Positions 1 through 8,931 of a stretch of DNA of 22,500 nucleotides are shown piece by piece (within the stretch, counting starts at the first letter, position 1; each line of letters starts with the position of its first letter). A program made the position numbers and the translations under genes. The notes below the pieces were generated by a model, which did not search any database, was not told where the DNA came from, and worked only from the letters and a program-made list of their open reading frames with translations. The stretch spans positions 25,001-47,500 of the forward strand of contig JABUQX010038841.1 in NCBI GenBank assembly GCA_015478945.1, in the 5' to 3' direction. Origin of the DNA: Trachelipus rathkii. Its lineage: Eukaryota > Arthropoda > Malacostraca > Isopoda > Trachelipodidae.

Positions 1-159
1 GAATGGTAACTGTAAGATTTTATTTGCCCTTTCTGAAAACGGTTCAGGAATTAATTCGAGAAGTAGGTGATTACGTTTCCACTTACATTGGCTCAACGGG
101 ATCAAATTTGTCAACTGTACAGCATATCTACAGTCCAGTATTCAAAAATTTTAAATTTT

Positions 160-672
160 AGGGATAGTAATGGAGACACACCACTTCATATAGTTGTCAA
201 AATTTATAAAAAATTGTGAAATTATTTCCCTTATCAATAAATCTTTGACGCCAATAAACAAATAAAAATTCTAGAAACAGCATTTGGCACAAAGCAGTAT
301 GTTAGTAGCTGTACAAAACAGTCAAAAACTTATTTTAAAATATACTAAGACATTTACGTGAAAAAATTGTTGGCTATTCAAGCTTTCCACATTGCAATCC
401 CTTAAATAATCAAATATAAATACGTTAAATGCTTTACCACTAAAAATGGAATAAAATATCCCCTATGATAACGATTAGAATATCACCTTTAACACATCGC
501 AGCAGAAAATGGGTTTGCAGATTTAGTTAAAGTTTTATTGGAAAAAGGTGCTAATATTAATGCTAATCTTAATGGTGCTGGAATTCCTTTGCACGCTGCA
601 GCTTGGAATGGCCATATTGAGGTTATTAAAATTTTATTAGCTAAAGGTTCACAAAATTAAATATCCGAGTTT
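160..672 (+). pseudogene. Broken ankyrin-repeat coding segment upstream of the large ORF
   Basis: Ankyrin-type sequence is readable here but in shifting frames. Around 160-215 one frame gives an ankyrin start (DSNGDTPLHIVV). At 293-358 another frame gives VAVQNSQKLILKYTK, then TGA at 359. At 483-491 a third frame gives SPL, and after one extra base near 492 the frame continues at 493-651 with HIAAENG and then IPLHAAAWNGHIEV. That last frame is the same as the long ORF downstream but meets TAA at 658-660. Ankyrin-like finger residues continue in a different frame over 654-683. At least four frame changes occur in about 500 bases. The order of pieces resembles the second ankyrin block of the downstream ORF (about 4090-4430). 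It may be a decayed 5' part of the same gene, a decayed duplicate, or unpolished sequence. Confidence 0.6.
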
Positions 673-3600
673 TTGAAGGTGTCTACTGCCCTACTATATG
701 CTGTTGATAACGGTCATGAAGAAGTCGTTAAAGTTTTGTTAAGCAATGGAGCAAATCCCAACCTACCTCAGATTACATCTAATTATGCACCTTTGCATAG
801 TGCAGCTGTAAATGGGAAAATAAATATTGCGAAACTTTTGTTAAAAAATGGAGCACATGTTAATATTTCAACACACAAGGGTTTTTCGTCTTTACATTTT
901 GCAGCTGCTAATGGTCACTTACAAGTTGTGGACTTGTTATTGAGTTATGGGGCAAACATAATCTCAAATAACATCAGTAGCCTACAACTCGGGGTAAAGG
1001 AAAACCACACGGAGGTGGTAAAATATCTAATTAAAAAGGGTGCAATGATTAATTGTGAAGACCGTAATGGTGTTTCACCTTTACACATTAGTGTTCAAAA
1101 TGGTAACGTGGAATTGGTAAACTTCATGATTGAAAACGGAGCAAACATCAATGCAAAAACAAACACTGGTGTTACACCGCTGCATTTGAGCCTTCGATAT
1201 GGATTTGAAAATATTTTTGGAATTCTTTTAGAAAATAAAGCAGATATTAATTGTAAAAATAACATTGGTGGGAGCTGTTTGCATTATGCAACAAATTTTC
1301 ATGGATATTTTGGTATAATAGGAAAATTATCTTCATTAGGATTTGACCTCGATGCGAAGACTAATGAGAATCAAACAGCTTTGCATTTAGCTTCGTTCTC
1401 TGGCAATTGCCAGGTAGTGAAAGAGTTGCTAGACCATAATGTTACTATTGATTTAAAGGGCCCTCTTGGTTTTACTCCTTTACATTTCGCTGTATTAAAT
1501 AATAATGAAGACGTAACTAAAATCTTAATTAGCCACGGAAGTAATATAAATATGAAAGACGAAGATCATTTAACTCCATTGTTTTATGCAATCCACAATA
1601 AAAATCATATTATCGTTAAATACTTATTAGACAATGGTGCTGACGTTAATTTAGATAATGGAAAGGCATTACAAGCTGCGGTTTTGTCACGAAGCCTAGG
1701 TATCGTAAATCATGTACTTGACAGTTGCGATGTTATTAATATTGAATTTTTAAACAATGCACTGGAAACAGCTGTCGCAAAAGGATACAACAACATTGTA
1801 AAAGCACTTATTCTAAAAGGAGCTGATGTCAATAATTTATTAACTCATGATAAAGCAAAAAACTACTTTATATCACCATTGCACTTTTCTTCGTTATCTG
1901 GATTCAGTGAAGTGACCAAAACCTTAATTACATTTGGAGCAGATGTTAATACTGAAACATATGGTGGAGATATGGAAACACCACTGCATATAGCAGCTAA
2001 ATTTGGCCACACAAAAGTTACTCAAATATTAATAGAATCTGAGAAAATAAATATTCATTTAAAAGATATTAAAAACAGAACAGCAATAGAATTAGCTGTT
2101 GCTGATTGTCATTTAGAAGTGGTTCAGTTACTGTTATCTCATGAAAATATTAATATTAACCACAAGGGCGTTGATGGTTGGACACTGTTACATGTTGCTG
2201 CCAATTTTGGGAATTCGAAGATGACTGAATTTTTAATAAACAATGGCGCAGATTTACAATCTAGGGATAATTTTGGCAACAAACCATTTCATGTTGCTGC
2301 TAGGGAAGGTCATTTACAGGTCCTTGAGCTTTTTATTGAAAAAGGTAATTCGGTTGGCGATGTAGGAGCTTTTGGATGTAATTTAGCTCATTATGCTGCA
2401 ATTAAAGGTCATTTGGGTGTACTTAAGTTTTTGATAAATAAAAATATTGATGTAAACGCAAGTGATTTAATAGGTTGTAGACCCTTGAAATATTCCGTTG
2501 TATTTGGAAATAGAGAATTCTCGAAATTTTTAATAGAAAACGGAGCTTATTACAACATTTTTAAGCCAATTGAGTTCAAATTTACCATAATAAATAAGCA
2601 AATAATGCATTTGCTGGAAGCAACTGAAAATATGTATAATGCTGTTAAGATCATTGAGAGTAAAAACGTTGAAAAATACATCAAGGCAGGTGCATTTGTA
2701 AATGGGAAAAGGAAAGATAATGACACTCCATTACATTTCTCATCTTGGAAAGGTTTCCATGATATCGTAAATATTTTACTTGAAAATAATGCTAATCCTA
2801 ACATCATCGGCAAGGGAGGTTGTACACCATTGCACTATGCAGCAAAATTTAATCATTACAAAATTGTTTTAGCTTTATTATCACGTGGTGCTGCGTATAA
2901 CATAACAAATCAAAATGGAAAAACTCCTTTAGATCTTGCTTCTAATAAGAATATTATCGGTTTTCTAAAATTAATTGCTGACATTTTTGAAATGGTTCAA
3001 AATTGTGATGTGAGAGTCCTTTCAAAATTAGAAAAGGCTGAAAGTGAAATGAAAAATGCAATAATTAACTGTCAAAATGAAGATCACAAATCTTTATTGA
3101 CTGTTGCCATTCTTATTGATTTCCCAAATCTGAATGATTTAAAATCAATGCTTTGTAAAACTGATCACCATGAAATTCTTTTAGCGGAAAATTTAACTAC
3201 TGAGGAAAAGTATAATGAAGCATTGACAATATATAAAAATATTTTGAATAGAAGACAAAATATTTGGGGAACTGATAACCCTTTGACATTAGAAATCGAG
3301 ACTGATGTTGCCACTATGTATTGTAAATCTGGAAACTACCAAGAAGCTTTGAGTACATTCGAAAACATTTATCAAAGACAAGCTAAAATATTCGGGTTAA
3401 GTAATAAACTTACTCTAAAAACAAGGAGCTCTATTGCACTTGTGTTGCATCGATTAAGAAAGGATAAAGAAGCTTTGAAAATATTTCAAGAAGTATATTT
3501 CAAACAGTTAAAACTTTTCGGCGAGAATGATTCAAGAGTTTTGGAAACAAGATTTCAAATGGCTTTGTCATTAAACAGTTTAGGAAAATATGACGAGGCT

Positions 3601-4686
3601 CTTATTCACAATTCTGAGGTATATGAAAAAAGAAAAGAGACATTAGGGCTTGAACATCCCTTAACTTTTGCTGCTTTTAATAATTGTGCCATGGTATTGA
3701 ATAACAAGGGTGATTTTAAAGAAGCTTTAAATATTTATAAGAAGGTTTACGAGATCAAAAGTAAGATTTTAGGACCAAATCATTCTAGTACTTTAAGGAC
3801 TTCACAGAACATTAGCGCTATTCTCTCCGTTATTCGGAACGATACCAAAAGTTTGGAGTTAAGTAAGGATTTAAAAATATATTGTCAGTTCTTACATGAA
3901 AGTAAGCGAATTTTGGGTGTAAATCATCCTGTTGTTAAGGAACTTGAAGAAGGTCTTGACTTTTTTAATGAGCAGTGTCAATTCCTAGGTTTAAAAATTC
4001 CAAATATTTTAAAAGACGTGGAAGGTATCCATTCCGCTGCAAACATAGGAGACATACTCAAGCTTGAAGATCTAATTAAAAGTGGGTATGATGTTAATGA
4101 AAAAGACAGCGAGAATAGAACCGCTTTACATTTTGCAATAAATAATGGACATATAAGTGCGGTTAAAACCTTATTAAGCCACATGGCAGACCCTATGATT
4201 GTAACAAGTAAGGGAAATACAGCTCTCCATACAGCGGTGTTAAAGAATCAAAAAGAAATTACAGAAATGCTGCTTAGTTATACAAAAAAGAAAATTCCAA
4301 ATGAATTGCAGAATTTTCTCAACGCTAAAACCTATTCAAACGGAACTACAGCTCTTCACATTGCAGCCAAAAAAGGGTCAGAAAACATTGTAAAAGTTTT
4401 ATTAGATTTTGGTGCAGTTTACAACGTCATAGATGGTAGTATGAAAACACCTTTACTATATTCTTCAAACATGATTGTGTCTAATTTGCTAACACTAACA
4501 AAGGAGGCATTTGAATCAGCAAAGTCAGGAAATCACTCGATTTTGAGCAAATTAAAAAAGGAAACACTGGACACTATTTCTGCAGTTTTAAACGCTCGTA
4601 ATGAAGAAAGACAAATAGTAATTCAAGTCGCTCTGACTAAAGATAAGAATCTAGGGAGAGGATTTATTAAATTGATTATCTCGTGA
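673..4686 (+). CDS. Large ankyrin-TPR-ankyrin repeat protein (probable partial gene / internal exon)
   Basis: One open frame of 1337 codons. Residues about 1-765 are some 22 ankyrin repeats of about 33 residues (TPLHIAAKFGH, TPLHYAAKFNH and similar). Residues about 766-832 are a helical linker. Residues about 833-1100 carry six 42-residue TPR units of the kinesin-light-chain/TPR_12 type, each with an EAL..Y..V pattern followed by LG..H..TL. Residues about 1117-1275 hold about five further ankyrin repeats, and 1276-1337 repeat the first linker. Ankyrin and TPR arrays are protein-binding scaffolds; no catalytic domain, signal peptide or membrane segment is visible. The best-known arthropod proteins with long ankyrin arrays are cytoskeletal ankyrins and latrotoxins. 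The latrotoxin N-terminal region is not seen here and TPRs are not part of that family, so I do not call it a toxin. The frame opens at TTG 673, an unlikely eukaryotic start. The first in-frame ATG is at 1045, inside a repeat. The TGA at 4684-4686 overlaps a splice-donor-like GTGAGT. Coding status is strong; the ends are uncertain. Confidence 0.88.
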   Translation: MKVSTALLYAVDNGHEEVVKVLLSNGANPNLPQITSNYAPLHSAAVNGKINIAKLLLKNGAHVNISTHKGFSSLHFAAANGHLQVVDLLLSYGANIISNNISSLQLGVKENHTEVVKYLIKKGAMINCEDRNGVSPLHISVQNGNVELVNFMIENGANINAKTNTGVTPLHLSLRYGFENIFGILLENKADINCKNNIGGSCLHYATNFHGYFGIIGKLSSLGFDLDAKTNENQTALHLASFSGNCQVVKELLDHNVTIDLKGPLGFTPLHFAVLNNNEDVTKILISHGSNINMKDEDHLTPLFYAIHNKNHIIVKYLLDNGADVNLDNGKALQAAVLSRSLGIVNHVLDSCDVINIEFLNNALETAVAKGYNNIVKALILKGADVNNLLTHDKAKNYFISPLHFSSLSGFSEVTKTLITFGADVNTETYGGDMETPLHIAAKFGHTKVTQILIESEKINIHLKDIKNRTAIELAVADCHLEVVQLLLSHENININHKGVDGWTLLHVAANFGNSKMTEFLINNGADLQSRDNFGNKPFHVAAREGHLQVLELFIEKGNSVGDVGAFGCNLAHYAAIKGHLGVLKFLINKNIDVNASDLIGCRPLKYSVVFGNREFSKFLIENGAYYNIFKPIEFKFTIINKQIMHLLEATENMYNAVKIIESKNVEKYIKAGAFVNGKRKDNDTPLHFSSWKGFHDIVNILLENNANPNIIGKGGCTPLHYAAKFNHYKIVLALLSRGAAYNITNQNGKTPLDLASNKNIIGFLKLIADIFEMVQNCDVRVLSKLEKAESEMKNAIINCQNEDHKSLLTVAILIDFPNLNDLKSMLCKTDHHEILLAENLTTEEKYNEALTIYKNILNRRQNIWGTDNPLTLEIETDVATMYCKSGNYQEALSTFENIYQRQAKIFGLSNKLTLKTRSSIALVLHRLRKDKEALKIFQEVYFKQLKLFGENDSRVLETRFQMALSLNSLGKYDEALIHNSEVYEKRKETLGLEHPLTFAAFNNCAMVLNNKGDFKEALNIYKKVYEIKSKILGPNHSSTLRTSQNISAILSVIRNDTKSLELSKDLKIYCQFLHESKRILGVNHPVVKELEEGLDFFNEQCQFLGLKIPNILKDVEGIHSAANIGDILKLEDLIKSGYDVNEKDSENRTALHFAINNGHISAVKTLLSHMADPMIVTSKGNTALHTAVLKNQKEITEMLLSYTKKKIPNELQNFLNAKTYSNGTTALHIAAKKGSENIVKVLLDFGAVYNVIDGSMKTPLLYSSNMIVSNLLTLTKEAFESAKSGNHSILSKLKKETLDTISAVLNARNEERQIVIQVALTKDKNLGRGFIKLIIS

Positions 4687-4688
<2 letters not shown>
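4683..4688 (+). promoter_or_regulatory. Candidate 5' splice donor (GTGAGT) overlapping the apparent stop
   Basis: The last codons of the ankyrin-TPR frame run directly into GTGAGT, a near-ideal eukaryotic donor. The TGA stop is formed by bases 2-4 of this hexamer (4684-4686). The coding sequence stops at the point in the second linker where the first linker gives way to TPR repeats. The real exon may therefore end at 4682 and continue in another exon. The base before the GT is C rather than the preferred G. No continuing exon is recognisable downstream in the window. Confidence 0.45.
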
Positions 4689-4880
<192 letters not shown>

Positions 4881-6055
4881 TAGGTGCAATAATGTGACAC
4901 AACTCAAATTTTATTATTTTAGTTACTATGTCGATTTTACAGTAGGACAAAAATGAAAAAAAATTAAAGAATTCTATCCTTAAAAATTTACATACAGATT
5001 ACTCTGCAAATGTCATTCCTACTTTTAGAATACAATACATTTCTATGGAGAAAACAAAGCTCTCACTTACTCTGTCCTTTCTTTTTCAATAAATTTTATA
5101 TAAGTATTGATATTAGTGAATTTACTGTCTTTCCTTATACACACTTTAAACAAATATATTATATTGTTATATTATATATATTATATAATTATATATATGA
5201 ATATATTCAAGTTATCAACCATATTGGCTTAATATATATAAGATTAATTAGCATTATTTAATCTAGATATATTAATTAATCTTAATATATATTATATATA
5301 TATATTATATATTATATATAATATTAATAATTAATTAATATTATATATTATATGTATGGTTAAAGTCACGATATCCGAACACCTCTTTGTGGAAATAATA
5401 TGTAAATTTTTGCAGATATGCTATTGTATTAAGGTTTGTTTGTGCTCTCAATATATAGACGTATAGGCGACTTTATTTTCCTATAATTTTCAAAGAATTT
5501 GTATAAATTATATAGTTGTATTAATATTAATTAAGTAATTAATTTTAAATATTTAATAAATATATAGAATTATTTATTAGGTACCTTGTTTTATGTATAG
5601 TATATTTTAAGTTCATGAAACTATTCTTTTTTCGAAATTATCGTATGTCTAAGATATCATATATTTTATTTAGGTTTATACGATTGTATTTTTTCCACGA
5701 TGGATGGTTTGACATTAGATTTCATATTTCATAAATAATATCTAATAATTACTGTGTACATATTATATTAATTAATAAAAGAAAATTATAAAAAACGCTC
5801 ATTTATGTGCGCTCGCATTGTTAAGTTACATTAGTTATTATATGGCTTATCTTTTCCGCGAAGTTCGAAGGTTCGTAAGAGCAGCACAGATAATGGTCAC
5901 TTGTTAAGTGTTAGTTTTCTGTCAAAATATCTTCGTCTCCTTTTAATTAACAACAGTTGTTGTCGATTAATCTACTCATTCTTCTTACCATTTCTCTCTC
6001 TATTCTTACTATATCTCGCTTTACTTATCCTTACTTACTCCTTATAATAATTATA
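4881..6055. other. Non-coding AT-rich stretch
   Basis: Read in all frames, this stretch gives only short chance ORFs with low-complexity translation. An AATAAA hexamer sits at 5088-5093, about 400 bases past the ankyrin-TPR stop. In DNA this AT-rich it is not convincing as a poly(A) signal. TA-rich patches occur at 5160-5350. No RNA gene or transposon end is recognised. Confidence 0.6.
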
Positions 6056-6200
6056 TTATATATATATATATATATAATAATTAATATATATATTATATAT
6101 ATATATATATAATATATATATATATTTATATATATTTATATATATATATATATTATATATATTAATTATATATTAAATATTATTAATATATATATAATTT
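6056..6200. repeat. Imperfect TA-rich simple repeat
   Basis: About 145 bases made up of TATA, TAATTA and TTATATA words, i.e. a decayed (TA)n tract. Confidence 0.9.
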
Positions 6201-6395
6201 GTTTTCTTAAAAAAGTTTCCTTCTTATAATTAATTATTCAACCTAATTTACCAATTATAGATGCCATTAATCTGCGCAACATCCAATTTTTTTTCCATAA
6301 AACTTAACGAGTCCTGGTATTTTCATTTACCTATTTTATATATATAGTATTATTATATATATAATATATAGATATTACTCAGTTTGTTTATCTAA

Positions 6396-6416
6396 CCACC
6401 AGTTATCAACTGGTGG
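6396..6416. repeat. Perfect 9-bp inverted repeat with 3-base loop
   Basis: CCACCAGTT at 6396-6404 and its exact reverse complement AACTGGTGG at 6408-6416 flank the loop ATC. The stem is G+C-richer than the surrounding DNA, so it is less likely to be a chance product of composition than the many TA palindromes nearby. Function unknown. Confidence 0.85.
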
Positions 6417-7750
6417 CTCTCAGATAGTCACCTAATTATCTAGATGAATATAGGTAGTATATATATAGTATAGTGTTATTTAGTATCTTAAAACACGTTT
6501 CAAAAGTTTGATTCTCATAATTATATACTCGCAATAACTACTCAGCTAGTATATATAATATTGAGATGCACTCAAAGATATCACATAGTGACTTAGGATA
6601 GTGAGTAATAGTATAATGAGTATATTATTAAATAATATTATCTCATATATAAGCTATAGAAACATCATAGAAGATGTAGTGTGTAAGATAATTTCTAATA
6701 CTCAAGAATGAGGATTGAGATATATATATATATTTTTCTTTTTTTTTGTATATTTTTTAGACCAAAATTGCTTTTTTAATATTATTTTTATAAAATAGTA
6801 AATAATGCCTAATTGGTCTCCCGGAATATAAGAATAGAGATAAGTAAGATTCTCGGACAATATAATTAGTTTAGTTTCAGGTGCGAACAATGACCTTTAT
6901 AGGAGTTTACAAGGATCATAACACAAAATAAGCTCATATAAACTGACTATACTGTTTAATGACTCTCTTGTGCGGACATAGATTAATAATATTCCACCTT
7001 TATTTTTTTTTTTAATTGCAAAATTTGAATTTCGATTCAAAACGGAAAGAATTAATAGTTGAAGATTTAGATCTTAAAGTAAGTGATAAAGAAAAGGAAA
7101 AAATCTCAAAAACTGAGTATAGTCTAATGATTAAAAAAAGTTATAATTACAAACACATGGCCGGAAAAAATCAAGACATCATGCATTTTTTCTGACAAAA
7201 ATGCTCAATGATTTAATAATCTGCAATTTTCGTGCCCAAACCCTTATATATATATATATAATATATATAGGTATAGTATTATCGACCTTCATTATTAAGA
7301 TAAATAAAGATATAGTAATAAACACCTTCCGTATAATATAATATGACTCATTTACGTTATACTAGTATACCGCTAAATATATATAGAATATATATTATTT
7401 TTTATTAGAGGGGTCAATATTAATTGAGAAATTAATTCTTAGAAAGGGTGGTAGAATATAATATTATATTTATATATTATATATATATTTATTATTAGGT
7501 AATCGAATATTTAATATTTATTATTAGTATAACTTATTATAATGTAAGCGGACCTATTGAAAAAAACAAATTCTTGGAAAATTTTCCTCGAATTTATTAC
7601 ACGCATATGAAATGTTTAGACTGGAACAAAGTGGGGTAATAGGTGATTCTTGAAGGTTCAATCTGAACAGGATATATAATTTACAGAGTTATTTTTTTTT
7701 TTTTGAAAACTAATCTCTCGTGTGTGTGAAATGCGACCGGTATAACCGCA

Positions 7751-7773
7751 ACCTAGCCACATGCCGGTTAGGT
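7751..7773. repeat. 8-bp stem-loop followed by an A-run
   Basis: ACCTAGCC at 7751-7758 can pair with GGTTAGGT at 7766-7773 (one G-T pair) around the 7-base loop ACATGCC. A run of A follows. It stands out because it is GC-containing in AT-rich DNA, but it may be chance. Confidence 0.5.
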
Positions 7774-8440
7774 AAAAAAACAATAGATGCACAAATCTCT
7801 CACGAATAAGTAATTGATATTAATTTGTATTGCCGGCTGTTTCATATTTTTATTTTTTTTTTCGTTTAGAAAAATGATATGGGAAGGTTGTATTTGAGTT
7901 TGATGTGTCAGAAGGGTGTGCGTTGATGAAGTAGTTTTGTAAAAGTGGGTGTACTTAAGCATAATATATCTATTTTAGTATTTATAAAGGCAATTTAAAA
8001 ATATAACACTACGATAGCAAAAGCAGTAACTATACACGATAATATATATATATATAATCTCCTACATGTTTATTTCTTTGAGGCCGCCCTTAGCAACCTT
8101 TTTGTTTATATATAATATATTATATGTATGTGGGAAAGTGGGAATATTGTGCGGATTATTGAATCAGATTCATATTCGTGGAAAAGAAATTTTCTCGCTC
8201 TCAAAAATTTACTTTAAGTTGCGAAAGTTAAGTGTTAATGTTATAGTTTTGTTTTAAGAAAATCTTTAGTTCTCAAGATATCTTATATTTCTATTGCAAA
8301 GCTTTGCCCACTAAAAGAATTTTCTGTACACTCTCAACATAAACGTTGAATTTTCTGAACTTAGAAATTTTTTTTGGATACTTTAGATATTTTTTTCGGA
8401 TACAAACTAATGAACTGGATATACAAAGATATGAGCAATA

Positions 8441-8442
8441 CA

Positions 8443-8479
<37 letters not shown>
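8441..8479. repeat. (TA)n microsatellite
   Basis: An almost pure TA dinucleotide run of about 40 bases with one phase change near 8450. Confidence 0.9.
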
Positions 8480-8482
<3 letters not shown>

Positions 8483-8865
8483 TAAACCCGGGCAAAACGG
8501 CCGGAAATTTTTCATAAGTTATATAGAAAGGTTGATATATATACATACTATAGATGTATAAATTAATATATATATAGGTATCATAGAGTTTATTGTTGTT
8601 AACTAAAGTTGTATATAGGTTTTTTATTATTAAAACTTAATATAATATACAGAAGCGTGTATCATATATACCTAGAACTCGCTAGAGTTCGTTTATAAAC
8701 GCCGACCCTCACTCACTCTATGGAATAATATTATCTATGATAATCCAGTATGGACTATAAGCTATATATAGAGAATAGAACCCGGAAAGATTTTGTAAGA
8801 GAGATAGGGGCCTAAATATCTTAGTGAAATGTATAAATGAGAATCATAGGTATATAAAAATAGGT

Positions 8866-8892
8866 TATATATATATATAGTATATATATATA

Positions 8893-8929
<37 letters not shown>
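8866..8929. repeat. (TA)n microsatellite ending at a CAGTGGCGT motif
   Basis: TA dinucleotide sequence with two interruptions. It ends directly at CAGTGGCGT, a motif that recurs at about 13428 in a similar TA context. Confidence 0.9.

Positions 8930-8931
<2 letters not shown>

Larger units (their letters stand above)
6201..8440. other. Non-coding AT-rich stretch
   Basis: No coding sequence can be supported: open frames here are at most about 65 codons, with low-complexity translations. It contains a perfect hairpin at 6396-6416, a small stem-loop at 7751-7773, and several short TA runs (for example 7243-7269). No tRNA or other RNA gene is recognised. Confidence 0.6.

Noticed and set aside
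2550..2813. Minus-strand open frames inside the ankyrin-TPR gene (also 3978-4184)
   Set aside because: They lie wholly opposite well-supported ankyrin and TPR codons and have no features of their own.
673..4686. Calling the large ORF a latrotoxin
   Set aside because: Long ankyrin arrays in an arthropod invite this label, but the characteristic latrotoxin N-terminal region is not present, and the TPR block and second ankyrin block do not belong to that family. A general scaffold-type protein is all the sequence supports.
5088..5093. AATAAA as the polyadenylation signal of the ankyrin-TPR gene
   Set aside because: It lies 400 bases past the stop and beyond a TA tract, and the hexamer is expected by chance in such AT-rich DNA.
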